DNA of 64,000 bases from the NCBI RefSeq assembly GCF_030518195.1, contig NZ_JAULSC010000007.1, positions 62,001 through 126,000 of the forward strand, written 5' to 3'. The notes beneath the pieces are model-generated. The model worked only from the letters and a program-made list of their open reading frames with translations. It did not search any database and had not been told where the DNA came from. This stretch comes from Nocardioides cremeus (GTDB taxonomy: Bacteria > Actinomycetota > Actinomycetes > Propionibacteriales > Nocardioidaceae). This document shows, in pieces, positions 1 to 8,923 of this stretch; position 1 is the stretch's first letter; each line of letters opens with the position of its first letter. The translations under genes were made by a program, and so were the position numbers.

Positions 1-2938
1 CGGTCACGGTGCCGTCCTCGGCCACCGACCAGTCACCCGACTTCGAGCCCTTGATGGCGTGCTGCACGTCCTTGCCCAGCCGGGGCCCGGCGGCGCGCGC
101 GTTGACCGTCAGCCGCTGCGAGACGCCGTACGACGCCGCCTCGGGCGCGTCGGCGCCCAGCAGCCGCACCGAGCGCACGTTGACCTCGTCGGCCACGATC
201 GGCTCGAAGCCCTCGAGCGCCGCGGGGTCGGCGACGACCACGGTCAGCTGCGACAGCGGCAGCCGGTTGCGCAGCGAGCGGGCCTTGCGCAGCGCCGAGG
301 TGGCCGAGCAGACCTCGCGCACCTGGTCCATCGCCGCGACCAGCCGGTCGTCGGCGGGCAGCTCGCCCGCGCCCGGCCAGTCGGCCAGGTGCACCGAGCG
401 CTCGCCGGTCAGGCCGCGCCAGATCTCCTCGGTGGCCAGTGGCAGCAGCGGCGCGGTGACCCGGCAGACCGTCTCGAGCACCGTGTACAGGGTGTCGAAG
501 GGGGCCGAGTCGTCGGCGTCCCAGAACCGCTCGCGCGAGCGGCGGATGTACCAGTTGGTCAGCACGTCGAGGAACGAGCGGGTCGCGTCGCACGCCTCGG
601 CGACGGCGTACGAGTCGAGCGAGGTGGTCATCTGCTCGACGTACTGGCCGCACTTGGCCAGCAGGTAGCGGTCGAGGCGGTCGCTCGAGGCGGTGGAGAC
701 CTGGGCGTCGACGGAGCCGGCGTTGGCGTAGAGCTGGAAGAAGTACCAGCTGTTCCACAGCGGCATCAGCACCTGGCGCACCGAGTCGCGGATGCCCTGC
801 TCGGTGACCACGAGGTTGCCGCCGCGCAGGATCGGGCTCGACATCAGGAACCAGCGCATCGCGTCGGCGCCGTCGCGGTCGAAGACCTCGCGCACGTCGG
901 GGTAGTTGCGCAGGCTCTTGCTCATCTTGTTGCCGTCGGAGCCGAGCACGATGCCGTGGCTGATGCAGTTCTCGAAGGCCGGCTTGTCGAAGAGCGCGGT
1001 GGCCAGGATGTGCAGCGTGTAGAACCAGCCGCGGGTCTGGCCGATGTACTCGACGATGAAGTCGGCCGGGAAGTGGCCGGGGTGGCCGTCGGTGCCGCTG
1101 AACCACTCGGCGTTCTCGAACGGGTAGTGCACCTGGGCGTAGGACATCGACCCGGAGTCGAACCACACGTCGAGCACGTCGGGCACCCGGCGCATCATCG
1201 AGCGCTCCCCCTCGGGGCGCGGGTCGTCGGGGTTGGGGCGCACCAGCTCGTCGACGAAGGGGCGGTGCAGGTCGGGCTCGCCGGCGTGGTTGCGCGGCAG
1301 GTCGCCGAAGTCGCGCTCGATGTCGGCGAAGGAGCCGTAGACGTCGAGGCGCGGGTAGGCCGGGTCGTCGCTCTTCCACACCGGCACCGGGGAGCCCCAG
1401 AAGCGGTTGCGGGTGATCGACCAGTCGCGCGCGTTCTCCAGCCAGCGGCCGAACTGGCCGTCCTGGATGTGGTCGGGCACCCAGTTGATCTGCTGGTTCA
1501 GCTCGAGCATCCGCTGCTTGATCGCGGTGACCTCGACGAACCATGACGAGACGCCCTTGTAGATCAGCGGCTCGCGGCAGCGCCAGCAGTGCGGGTAGGA
1601 GTGGTCGTAGGTCTCGCGGCGCAGCAGGATCGTGCCGGGCGTGACCGCCCCGTTGGTCGAGCCGGTGCCGTTGGTTGAGCTTGCCGAAACCCCGTACGCC
1701 TTGGTCGCGGCCTTCAGGTGGTCGATGATCTGCAGGTTGGCCTCGAAGACCTGCAGGCCGGCGTAGTCGTCGACCGGGTGCGTGAAGCGCCCGTCCTTGC
1801 CGACCGGCATCACCGCCTCGATGCCCTCGCGGTCGGTGACCTCCTTGTCGACCTCACCGAAGGCGCCGGCGGTGTGCACCAGCCCGGTGCCGTCGGTGGT
1901 GGTGACGGCGTCGTCGGCCGCAACCACGCGGAAGGCGTTGGCGTGGCCCACGAAGTAGGAGAACGGCGGGGTGTAGGTGCGCCCGACCAGGTCGGCGCCG
2001 CGGTAGCGGCCCAGCACCTCGATGTCGTCGGCCGAGCCCGTCGAGGTCAGCTCCTTGGCGTACGACGCCAGCCGGGCCTCGGCCAGCAGGTAGCGCGCCG
2101 TGGTGTCGGTGCCGGGCACGCCGGCCTCCACGACGACGTACTCGATCTCGGAGCCGACCATCACCGCGAGGTTGGAGGTCAGGGTCCAGGGGGTCGTGGT
2201 CCAGATCAGCAGGTGCGCGCCGTCGAGGACCTCGTCGTCGCCGGTGGCGTCGAGGGCGTAGCCGACGGTGACCGCGGGGTCCTGGCGGTTCTGGTAGACG
2301 TCGTCGTCCATCCGCAGCTCGTGGTTCGACAGCGGCGTCTCGTCGTTCCAGCAGTAGGGCAGCACCCGGAAGCCCTCGTAGACCAGGCCCTTCTCGTGCA
2401 GCTGCGAGAACGCCCACATGACCGACTCCATGTAGTCGGGGTTCATGGTGCGGTAGTCGTTGTCGAAGTCGACCCAGCGCGCCTGGCGGGTCACGTAGTC
2501 GCGCCACTCGCCGGTGTAGGTCATCACCGACTCGCGGCAGGCGTCGTTGAACTTGTCGATGCCCATCTCGACGATCTCGTCGGTGGTCTTGATGCCGTTC
2601 AGGCGCATCGCCTCGAGCTCGGCGGGCAGCCCGTGGGTGTCCCAGCCGAAGCGGCGCTCGACCCGGCGCCCGCGCATCGTCTGGTAGCGCGGGATCAGGT
2701 CCTTGACGTAGCCGGTGAGCAGGTGGCCGTAGTGCGGCAGCCCGTTGGCGAACGGCGGGCCGTCGTAGAAGACGAACTCGTTCTCGCCGTGCTCCCCCGC
2801 GTCACGCTGGTCGATGCTCGCCTGGAAGGTGCCGTCGGCGGCCCAGTAGGCCAGCACCCGCTCCTCGATCTCGGGGAAGCGCGGGCTCGACGGGACGGCG
2901 GCGCCTTGGGCGTCGGTAGAGACCTTCGGGTAGGTCAC
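1..2938 (-). CDS. ileS: Isoleucyl-tRNA synthetase, C-terminus cut by window edge
   Basis: Charges tRNA-Ile with isoleucine in the cytoplasm and edits misactivated valine. The GTG start is at 2938 (MTYPKVSTD) and about 979 residues are visible; the last part lies before base 1. The class I signature HYGH is at residues 69-72 in the context [12 protein letters not shown], and KMSKS is at 671-675; the first context resembles the eukaryote-like (IleS2) subtype, which is an inference. The zinc-finger-like CWRC follows an unusual [10 protein letters not shown] stretch near residues 416-430 that is encoded by a dispersed repeat. Upstream is a T-box leader, so the gene is expected to respond to uncharged tRNA-Ile. 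Identity is secure; the subtype is less so. Confidence 0.97.
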   Translation of the reverse strand, partial: MTYPKVSTDAQGAAVPSSPRFPEIEERVLAYWAADGTFQASIDQRDAGEHGENEFVFYDGPPFANGLPHYGHLLTGYVKDLIPRYQTMRGRRVERRFGWDTHGLPAELEAMRLNGIKTTDEIVEMGIDKFNDACRESVMTYTGEWRDYVTRQARWVDFDNDYRTMNPDYMESVMWAFSQLHEKGLVYEGFRVLPYCWNDETPLSNHELRMDDDVYQNRQDPAVTVGYALDATGDDEVLDGAHLLIWTTTPWTLTSNLAVMVGSEIEYVVVEAGVPGTDTTARYLLAEARLASYAKELTSTGSADDIEVLGRYRGADLVGRTYTPPFSYFVGHANAFRVVAADDAVTTTDGTGLVHTAGAFGEVDKEVTDREGIEAVMPVGKDGRFTHPVDDYAGLQVFEANLQIIDHLKAATKAYGVSASSTNGTGSTNGAVTPGTILLRRETYDHSYPHCWRCREPLIYKGVSSWFVEVTAIKQRMLELNQQINWVPDHIQDGQFGRWLENARDWSITRNRFWGSPVPVWKSDDPAYPRLDVYGSFADIERDFGDLPRNHAGEPDLHRPFVDELVRPNPDDPRPEGERSMMRRVPDVLDVWFDSGSMSYAQVHYPFENAEWFSGTDGHPGHFPADFIVEYIGQTRGWFYTLHILATALFDKPAFENCISHGIVLGSDGNKMSKSLRNYPDVREVFDRDGADAMRWFLMSSPILRGGNLVVTEQGIRDSVRQVLMPLWNSWYFFQLYANAGSVDAQVSTASSDRLDRYLLAKCGQYVEQMTTSLDSYAVAEACDATRSFLDVLTNWYIRRSRERFWDADDSAPFDTLYTVLETVCRVTAPLLPLATEEIWRGLTGERSVHLADWPGAGELPADDRLVAAMDQVREVCSATSALRKARSLRNRLPLSQLTVVVADPAALEGFEPIVADEVNVRSVRLLGADAPEAASYGVSQRLTVNARAAGPRLGKDVQHAIKGSKSGDWSVAEDGTVT
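1651..1691 (+). repeat. Dispersed GTTGGTYGAG repeat inside ileS
   Basis: Two copies of the word CGTTGGTYGAGC (1651-1662 and 1669-1680) end in TTGCCGAAACC, matching the repeat family seen at 3115-3136 and 21672-21960. Here it is read in frame within ileS and encodes the STNG-containing stretch, so the insertion has kept the gene open. Confidence 0.7.
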
Positions 2939-2944
2939 GGCTGC

Positions 2945-3192
2945 TCCTGGGGTACGTCGGTCGTCGGGGCTGACTGCCACGAGGACGACTCCCCTGCCGG
3001 GGTCCGCGGTACCACCTCGCTTGCCCCCGGTGGTGCTGTGGGTCGTGCTGGGGGCCGCTCGTTGCGGGCTGTGACGGGCCTACCCGTCCGGTTCTACTGA
3101 GTCCCGCTTCGCCCGTTGGTCGAGCTCGTCGAGACCGTTCTTCCGGAGGCTCGCCGCTGATGACGGCTCAGACGCCTGTGCCCCCGATCGTA
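2945..3192 (-). promoter_or_regulatory. T-box leader of ileS
   Basis: The minus strand carries the T-box core GGTGGTACCGCGG (3016 down to 3004), followed by a CCCC/GGGG stem and then AGGAG just before the GTG start. There is no U-run, so control of translation rather than termination is inferred, as is known for actinobacterial ileS leaders. A segment containing AGTAGAACCGGACGGG lies upstream of the core. A candidate AUC specifier is at 3188-3186, but I could not fold the stem I with certainty. A copy of a dispersed repeat (3115-3136) sits between this region and the T-box core. Confidence 0.85.
3115..3136 (+). repeat. Dispersed GTTGGTCGAG repeat inside ileS leader
   Basis: The word GTTGGTCGAG followed by CTCGTCGAGACC matches the repeat family at 1651-1691 and 21672-21960. 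It lies in the transcribed leader of ileS between the candidate specifier region and the T-box core. Confidence 0.65.
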
Positions 3193-3225
3193 CGCCGCCG
3201 CCCCGCCCGCCCCGCAATCCGATTG

Positions 3226-3313
3226 CCCCCCAGCCCGAACTTCCCGCCCACCCGGCCCGAACTTCCCGCCGAGCCGGCCCTAACTTCCCCCTGAGCCGGC
3301 CCGAACCGACCGG
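3226..3313 (+). repeat. 22-bp tandem array 1 (four units)
   Basis: Four head-to-tail units of exactly 22 bp start at 3226, 3248, 3270 and 3292, sharing the core CCGGCCCGAACTTCCC; the first and last are degenerate. It fills the gap between the stop codon of the kinase-like gene (3314) and the ileS leader. There are no spacers, so it is not a CRISPR array. The same unit occurs at 3934-3999, 60410-60519 and 60540-60627. Confidence 0.85.
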
Positions 3314-3901
3314 TCAGTGCGGCTCGAGCCAGGCCAGCACCCGCTGCGCCGCCTCGTCGGCGGTGAGCGCGGCGTTGTCGAGTCGCAGGTGCTCGACGTC
3401 GGCCAGCAGCTCGTCGGCCACCGTCGGCTCGAGCGGGTCGGTGTTCATCCGGAGCCGCTGGTCGACCTCCCGCACGTGCGCGTCCGACCACACCAGGTCG
3501 GCCTTCGAGGGCTTGGCCACGATCCGGTCGGCGCCGCCGTTGCGGGCCAGCCGCGTCTCGAGGTCGGCGTACAGCTCGACCCAGCGCACGGGGAGCCCGG
3601 CCTTGCGGTAGGGCTCGACCATCTGGCCGACCAGCGCGGCCTCCACGGGGTCGTCGACGCCCCACACCAGCGTGAAGACCAGCCGCAGCCCGTGCTCGAC
3701 GGCCTCCTCGAGCACCCGGCGCCGGAACTCCAGCGTCAGCCGCTCGAAGGGCGGCGTGCCGTGCCCGAAGACCTCCAGCAGGGGCTCGACCGTGTGGTGG
3801 TTGTGGAAGAGCCGGAAGTCGCTGCGTGCGCAGATGGCGCGACCCACCGTCATCTTGCCCACCGCGGGCGGGCCGGTGATCAGCAGCAGCTCTCCGGTCA
3901 T
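3314..3901 (-). CDS. Small P-loop kinase-like protein (AAA_33/shikimate-kinase-like fold)
   Basis: A 195-residue cytoplasmic protein with a Walker A motif GPPAVGKMT at residues 10-18, followed by a helix and the motif HNHHTVEP, as in small P-loop phosphotransferases of the adenylate-kinase/chloramphenicol-phosphotransferase type. The substrate cannot be told from sequence. The ATG at 3901 puts the P-loop at the usual distance from the N-terminus. The gene is bracketed by two arrays of the same 22-bp repeat (3226-3313 and 3934-3999). It lies about 95 bp from the next gene on the same strand, so it may be transcribed with it. Family level is likely; function is unknown. Confidence 0.75.
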   Translation of the reverse strand: MTGELLLITGPPAVGKMTVGRAICARSDFRLFHNHHTVEPLLEVFGHGTPPFERLTLEFRRRVLEEAVEHGLRLVFTLVWGVDDPVEAALVGQMVEPYRKAGLPVRWVELYADLETRLARNGGADRIVAKPSKADLVWSDAHVREVDQRLRMNTDPLEPTVADELLADVEHLRLDNAALTADEAAQRVLAWLEPH

Positions 3902-3933
3902 GGCCGGACCGTACGTGGCCCAGCCGGGCTGCG

Positions 3934-3999
3934 CGAGGAGATTCAGGCCGGGTCGGCGCGAAGCATGGGCCGGGTCGGCGCGAAGTATGGGCCGGGTCA
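3934..3999 (-). repeat. 22-bp tandem array 2 (three units), includes a stop codon
   Basis: On the minus strand three 22-bp units run 3999-3978, 3977-3956 and 3955-3934, with the core YGACCCGGCCCAT. The TGA that ends the upstream ATPase gene (3999-3997) is the first triplet of unit one. Same family as arrays at 3226, 60410 and 60540. Confidence 0.88.
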
Positions 4000-4971
4000 G
4001 CCGGGGGTGAGCACGTCGTCGGGCACCACGGTGAGGCCGTGGGCGTGCGCGGCGTCGAGCAGGCGGCGGCGTACGTCGGCGTGGACGGCCGCCGGCAGCT
4101 CCTCGAGCACGATGCAGCGTGCTGCCCCGTGGCGGAAGGCGGGGGTGCCGTCGGGGGTGTGCACCAGGAGGCCCGACTCGACGGCCCGCGCGAGCGGGGC
4201 CGGCCCGACCGCGTCCTCGACGACACCGGCGGGCACCAGCGGCCCGGCGACGGCGCTGACCCCCACGGCCAGCAGGGCTGCGGGGTCGAGGGCCGCGAGG
4301 CGTCGGTGCACGGAGGCGGTGAGCGCGTGGGCCAGCCGGGGCGCGTGGTCGGTGGGGTCGGCGGCGGCACCGGCCACGGCGAACTCGGCCCGCAGGTCGG
4401 GGTCGTCGAGGACGGCCCGCAGCACCCCGGGGTTGCCGGCGCTGGCGCGGTGGTAGGCCGAGACCAGCCCGGAGGTGCCCTCGAGCTGCTCGCCCAGCGC
4501 GTCGCCGACCAGGTCGGCCACGCCGGCGCGCTCGAGGCAGCCCAGCTCGACGAGCGTGCAGTCGCGGGCCTCGGAGATCTCGGGCACGTCGCCGTGGGCG
4601 CCGACCAGCAGGGGCGCGCGCGAGCGCTGGCACCGGCGCACGACCTCGGCGCGCTGGGCGGGGTCGCACAGGTGGGCGTCGTCGAGCACGACCAGCACCT
4701 TGTCGCGGCCGGCGAGCATCGGCTCGAGGTCGTCGATGAGCTCGAGCGCCGAGCCGGCCCAGGGCCGGGGTCGCAGCCGACCCACGCGCACGCCCTCGGT
4801 GGCCGCGCGCCGCGCGGCCTCGTCGAGCATGGTGCTCACCCCGACTCCCGCGCGGCCGCGCACGACGGCGGGGCGCACCTCGCGCACCACGACCTCGAGG
4901 ATCGCCAGCTCACGGTTGCGACCTCGCACGACGAGCGGTGCCGGCCTGGTGGCGCGGGTGGTGGAGGACAT
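3997..4971 (-). CDS. STAND/LuxR-type ATPase-like protein with degenerate P-loop
   Basis: A 324-residue protein resembling the AAA/STAND ATPase module found at the N-terminus of large LuxR-family (LAL) regulators: a VRGRNREL entry motif, a Walker A-like loop GRAGVGVST (39-47) and a Walker B VLVVLDDAH near residue 100. The P-loop lysine is replaced by valine (V45), so ATP hydrolysis is doubtful. No helix-turn-helix or TPR region follows, unlike full regulators. The start is ATG 4971, preceded by GGAGGG eight bases upstream. Its stop codon is embedded in the 22-bp array. Role unknown; a stand-alone or decayed regulator module are both possible. Confidence 0.65.
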   Translation of the reverse strand: MSSTTRATRPAPLVVRGRNRELAILEVVVREVRPAVVRGRAGVGVSTMLDEAARRAATEGVRVGRLRPRPWAGSALELIDDLEPMLAGRDKVLVVLDDAHLCDPAQRAEVVRRCQRSRAPLLVGAHGDVPEISEARDCTLVELGCLERAGVADLVGDALGEQLEGTSGLVSAYHRASAGNPGVLRAVLDDPDLRAEFAVAGAAADPTDHAPRLAHALTASVHRRLAALDPAALLAVGVSAVAGPLVPAGVVEDAVGPAPLARAVESGLLVHTPDGTPAFRHGAARCIVLEELPAAVHADVRRRLLDAAHAHGLTVVPDDVLTPG

Positions 4972-5147
4972 CGGATGATCCCTCCGGTCGACGTACGGCG
5001 CGCGCGCCGGCCCGCTCCCCCCGAGCAGGTAGCCACAGGCTAGGCGCTGCGACGACACCTGCCAATGTCTCGTACCGAACGTGCGGGACGGGTCCGAGCC
5101 GTGGGGAGGGTGCCACGGGACCGCCCGGACTTTCCTAGGCTGGGCCC

Positions 5148-6155
5148 GTGACCTCCTCCGACGCCGCCCCCGAGCCCATGACCACCCCCGCTGCCGACCC
5201 CGCCCGCACCACCGGGCCCGCCTGGGGCCACGGCCTGGCCACCGTCACCAACGACGGCACCGTGCTCGACACCTGGTTCCCCGAGCCGCGCCTGGGTGCC
5301 CGCCCCGACGAGGAGGAGCAGGCCCCCAAGGCGCTGCTCGACCTCGAGGGCAGCGACCACGCCCGCGGCGTGCGCCGCGAGGTGCGCCTGGTCGAGATCG
5401 CCGACCTGCAGCAGCCCCCGGTCGACACGGTCGACGTGTGGCTGCGCCTGCACCTGCTCTCCCACCGGCTGGTGCGCCCCCACGGCGTCTCGATGGACGG
5501 CGTCTTCGGCAAGCTCACCAACGTCGTGTGGACCTCCGCCGGCCCGTGCGCCGTGGAGGACTTCGAGATGGCCCGGGCCCGGATGAAGGCCGGCGGCACC
5601 CACGTCGCGGTCTACGGCATCGACAAGTTCCCGCGGATGACCGACTACGTCGCCCCCACCGGGGTGCGCGTCGCCGACGCCGACCGGGTGCGCCTGGGCG
5701 CCCACCTGGCCGAGGGCACCACCGTCATGCACGAGGGCTTCGTGAACTTCAACGCCGGCACCCTGGGCTCCTCGATGGTCGAGGGCCGGATCTCGGCCGG
5801 CGTGGTCGTCGGCGAGGGCAGCGACATCGGCGGCGGCGCCTCCATCATGGGCACCCTGTCGGGCGGCGGCACCGCGGTGATCTCGATCGGCGAGCGCTGC
5901 CTGCTCGGCGCCAACGCCGGCATCGGCATCTCGCTGGGCGACGACTGCGTGGTCGAGGCCGGTTGCTACGTCACCGCCGGCACCAAGGTCACCATGCCCG
6001 ACCCCGACGGCGGCGAGGCCCGGGTGGTCAAGGCCGCCGAGCTCTCCGGCGCCGACAACGTGCTCTTCCGCCGCAACTCGCTCTCCGGTGCGGTCGAGGC
6101 CGTGGCCCGCAAGGGCGAGGGCATCGCCCTCAACGCCGACCTGCACGCCAACTGA
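5148..6155 (+). CDS. dapD: Tetrahydrodipicolinate N-succinyltransferase
   Basis: Transfers succinyl from succinyl-CoA to tetrahydrodipicolinate in the succinylase route to meso-diaminopimelate and lysine. The 335-residue protein has the actinobacterial DapD layout: an N-terminal alpha/beta part beginning near WGHGLATV, a conserved middle (HRLVRPHG), then a left-handed beta-helix of hexapeptide repeats from about residue 190 ([20 protein letters not shown]). The GTG at 5148 follows a -10-like TAGGCT (5136-5141) by six bases, suggesting a leaderless message. dapC, acting on the next intermediate, is at 14.2-15.3 kb. Identity is secure. Confidence 0.96.
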   Translation: MTSSDAAPEPMTTPAADPARTTGPAWGHGLATVTNDGTVLDTWFPEPRLGARPDEEEQAPKALLDLEGSDHARGVRREVRLVEIADLQQPPVDTVDVWLRLHLLSHRLVRPHGVSMDGVFGKLTNVVWTSAGPCAVEDFEMARARMKAGGTHVAVYGIDKFPRMTDYVAPTGVRVADADRVRLGAHLAEGTTVMHEGFVNFNAGTLGSSMVEGRISAGVVVGEGSDIGGGASIMGTLSGGGTAVISIGERCLLGANAGIGISLGDDCVVEAGCYVTAGTKVTMPDPDGGEARVVKAAELSGADNVLFRRNSLSGAVEAVARKGEGIALNADLHAN

Positions 6156-6225
6156 GCGACCCACGACCGACGAGCCGGCCCACCCGGCTCAGGCTCCTCT
6201 TGGGGTCGTCCCGGACGATGTCCCC

Positions 6226-7194
6226 ATGAGGAAGCTCGTCCCCGCCGTCGCGATCACCCTGGCCCTGGCCGGGGTGGTCGCGCTCGGCGTGTGGGTCGTC
6301 CTCGACCGGGCCGGCATGGTCTTCACCAGCCGCACCTGCACCGCCAGCGTCGACGGGCTCGACGTCGAGCTGACCGCACAGCAGGCCGAGAACGCCGGGC
6401 TGATCGCCGCGATCGGCGTACGCCGCGGCCTGCCCGCGCGCGCGGTCTCGATCGCGCTGGCCACCGCCTACCAGGAGTCGAAGATCATCAACCTCGACTC
6501 CGGCGACCGCGACTCGCTGGGCATCTTCCAGCAGCGGCCCTCGCAGGGCTGGGGCACCGAGCAGCAGCTGCAGGACCCCGTCTACGCCACCAACGCCTTC
6601 TACGACGCCCTGGTCGAGGTCGACGGCTACCGCGAGATGGAGGTCACCGAGGCCGCCCAGGCGGTGCAGCGCTCGGGCTTCCCCGACGCCTACGCCGACC
6701 ACGAGGCCGACGCGCGCGTGCTCGCCTCCGCGCTGACCGGCAACTCGCAGGCGTCTCTGACCTGCGAGGTGCCGGGGGGCGCCGACGAGGTCAACGCCGA
6801 GCTGCGCGAGGTCGGGCTGACCTTCCGCGCCGACCAGCTGCGCAAGGACGTCACCTCGGTCTTCGGCGACCTGTCGCTGGGCGGCTACGCCCCCGGCGGG
6901 GTCAGCTCGGGCCACCAGGAGGGCTCGGCGCACTACGAGGGCCGCGCCGTCGACATCTTCGTGCGCCCGGTCTCGGAGGCCAACAAGGTGCGCGGCTGGG
7001 CGATCGCGCACTACCTGGTCACCCAGGCCGAGCGGCTCTCGGTGGCCACCGTCATCTTCGACGGCCAGATCTGGACCGCCCGCCGCTCGGGCCAGGGCTG
7101 GCGCGACTACGAGGTCGACACCTCCGACGTGTCCGAGGCGACCGCGGCGATCCTCGAGCACCGCGACCACGTGCACGTCGACGTCTTCGCCTAG
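6226..7194 (+). CDS. Membrane-anchored lysozyme-like/ARB_07466-like cell-wall protein
   Basis: A 322-residue protein with one N-terminal membrane segment (about residues 6-28) and an extracytoplasmic part. The first extracytoplasmic half has the lysozyme-like transglycosylase pattern ATAYQESK...GIFQQRPSQGWG. The second half resembles the ARB_07466-type domain with SSGHQEGSAHYEGRAVDIF and a terminal RDHVHVDVF, residues that in D-Ala-D-Ala peptidase folds bind zinc. Activity on peptidoglycan is inferred from these folds, not shown. The ATG at 6226 puts two positive residues before the membrane segment. It stands alone after dapD. Confidence 0.75.
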   Translation: MRKLVPAVAITLALAGVVALGVWVVLDRAGMVFTSRTCTASVDGLDVELTAQQAENAGLIAAIGVRRGLPARAVSIALATAYQESKIINLDSGDRDSLGIFQQRPSQGWGTEQQLQDPVYATNAFYDALVEVDGYREMEVTEAAQAVQRSGFPDAYADHEADARVLASALTGNSQASLTCEVPGGADEVNAELREVGLTFRADQLRKDVTSVFGDLSLGGYAPGGVSSGHQEGSAHYEGRAVDIFVRPVSEANKVRGWAIAHYLVTQAERLSVATVIFDGQIWTARRSGQGWRDYEVDTSDVSEATAAILEHRDHVHVDVFA

Positions 7195-7264
7195 CCGCGA
7201 CGCCTGGCGCACCGGTGCTGCGGGCGTAAACTGGTGGTCCCGAACCCGTACGCCGGGAGGCCCG

Positions 7265-8062
7265 ATGCCCGAGCAGCGCGACCCCGCGACGCAGGCGGCC
7301 TGGGCCTACGAACGGCTGCACGTCGACGCCCTGTTCCGGGTGTGGGCCGACCCGGTGCTCGACGCAGCGGCGGTCGGCCCGGGCGAGAGCGTGCTCGACG
7401 TCGCGTGCGGCACCGGGGTCCTGGCCCGGGCGGCCTACGACCGGGTCGGCCCGCAGGGCGCGGTGACCGGTTCCGACGTCGACCCCGGCATGCTCGCCGT
7501 CGCGGCGAGCATCGAGCCCGGCGTCCGCTGGGTGCGGGCCGAGGCCGGCCAGCAGCCTCTCGAGGACGACTGCTGCGACGCCGTGGTCAGCCAGTTCGGG
7601 ATGATGTTCTTCCCCGACCCCGTGGCGGCGGTGCGCGAGATGGTGCGCTGCACGCGCCCCGGCGGCCTGGTCGTGGTCGCCGTGTGGGACGACCTCGAGC
7701 GCTCACCGGTCTACCCCGCCTGGGTCGACCTGCTGCAGCGGCGCGCCGGCACCGCGGCGGCCGACGCCCTCCGGGCGCCGTTCGTCCTGGGTGACGTCGC
7801 CCGGCTGCAGGGCCTGTTCGAGGCCGCCGGCGCCGCCCCGGTCTCGATCACCAGCGAGCGCCGCCCGGCCGTCTTCCCCGGCGTCCGCTCGATGGCCGAG
7901 GCCGACCTGCGGGGCTGGCTGCCGGTGCTGGGCGTCCACCTCGACGACGACCTCGTCGAGGACCTCCTGGTCGAGGCGGAGGAGCTCCTCGCTGCGTACG
8001 TCGCGTCCGACGGCCGGATGGTCTTCGACGCCCCCGCCCACCTCGTCGTGGTCCGGGCGTGA
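7265..8062 (+). CDS. Class I SAM-dependent methyltransferase
   Basis: A 265-residue cytoplasmic protein with motif I VLDVACGTGVLAR (about residues 43-55), an acidic residue after strand two (GSDVDPGML) and the post-motif SQFGMMFFPD, typical of UbiE/Methyltransf_11 enzymes. The acceptor is not predictable. The start ATG 7265 is preceded by GGGAGG and, further upstream, by a -10-like TAAACT at 7227-7232, so this transcript probably has a leader. It is followed by the ABC exporter genes but with a separate promoter-like sequence between them. Confidence 0.88.
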   Translation: MPEQRDPATQAAWAYERLHVDALFRVWADPVLDAAAVGPGESVLDVACGTGVLARAAYDRVGPQGAVTGSDVDPGMLAVAASIEPGVRWVRAEAGQQPLEDDCCDAVVSQFGMMFFPDPVAAVREMVRCTRPGGLVVVAVWDDLERSPVYPAWVDLLQRRAGTAAADALRAPFVLGDVARLQGLFEAAGAAPVSITSERRPAVFPGVRSMAEADLRGWLPVLGVHLDDDLVEDLLVEAEELLAAYVASDGRMVFDAPAHLVVVRA

Positions 8063-8128
8063 ACCCCGGGGACACCATCAGGGGTATTCCCGATGCGCAC
8101 CCCGGCGCCGCGCTGCCAGACTCGGAGC

Positions 8129-8920
8129 ATGCCCGAGACCAGCACTCCCGAGCCCCGCACCGCCCCGCGCACCGAGCCCGCCGCCAGCGCCCGCGCGCTG
8201 ACCAAGGTGTACGGCGCCGACCAGGCGCAGGTGCGCGCCCTCGACGGGGTCGACGTCGACCTGCAGCGCGGTGAGTTCACCGCGATCATGGGCCCCTCGG
8301 GCTCGGGCAAGTCGACCCTGATGCACTGCCTGGCGGCCCTCGACACCCCCACCAGCGGCGAGGTGGTCGTCGACGGCACGGCGCTGGGCGGGCTCAAGGA
8401 CAAGGACCTCACCACGCTGCGGCGCGAGAAGGTCGGCTTCGTCTTCCAGGCCTTCAACCTGATCCCGACCCTCACCGCCCGCGAGAACATCCTGCTGCCG
8501 CTCGACCTGGCCGGGCGCAAGCCCGACCAGGAGTGGTTCGACGAGGTCGTCGACGCGGTGGGGCTGCGCCCCCGGCTGGGCCACCGGCCCAGCGAGATGT
8601 CGGGTGGCCAGCAGCAGCGGGTGGCCTGCGCCCGGGCGCTGGTCAGCCGGCCCGCGATCGTCTTCGCCGACGAGCCGACCGGCAACCTCGACTCCACCAG
8701 CTCCGCGGAGGTGCTGGGCTTCCTGCGCCGCAGCGTCGACGAGCTCGCGCAGACGGTCGTGATGGTCACCCACGACCCGGTGGCGGCGTCGTACACCGAC
8801 CGGATCCTGTTCCTGGCCGACGGCCGCATCGTCGACGAGCTGCGCGAGCCCGACCGCGAGTCGGTGCTGGAGCGGATGGGCCGGCTGCAGACCCCGGCCG
8901 TGCCGCCGCAGGCGGGCTGA
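8129..8920 (+). CDS. ABC transporter ATP-binding protein (MacB/LolD type)
   Basis: The energising ATPase of an export or mechanotransmission ABC system partnered with the FtsX-like permease that starts four bases downstream. 263 residues with Walker A GPSGSGKST, Q-loop FVFQAFNLIP, signature SGGQQQRVACARAL, Walker B IVFADEPTGNLD and H-loop VTHDP, all in canonical order. ATG 8129 is preferred over an in-frame ATG at 8093 because a -10-like CAGACT (8117-8122) ends six bases before it. Substrate unknown; lipoproteins, peptides or antibiotics are all handled by this family. Confidence 0.93.
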   Translation: MPETSTPEPRTAPRTEPAASARALTKVYGADQAQVRALDGVDVDLQRGEFTAIMGPSGSGKSTLMHCLAALDTPTSGEVVVDGTALGGLKDKDLTTLRREKVGFVFQAFNLIPTLTARENILLPLDLAGRKPDQEWFDEVVDAVGLRPRLGHRPSEMSGGQQQRVACARALVSRPAIVFADEPTGNLDSTSSAEVLGFLRRSVDELAQTVVMVTHDPVAASYTDRILFLADGRIVDELREPDRESVLERMGRLQTPAVPPQAG

Positions 8921-8923
8921 GCG

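Noticed and set aside
33..1546. Long extra frames on both strands over ileS
   Set aside because: The ileS frame carries HYGH and KMSKS; the others are Arg/Ala-rich shadows typical of high-GC DNA.
3314..3901. Chloramphenicol phosphotransferase
   Set aside because: Only the P-loop fold is shared; no substrate-specific residues could be recognised.
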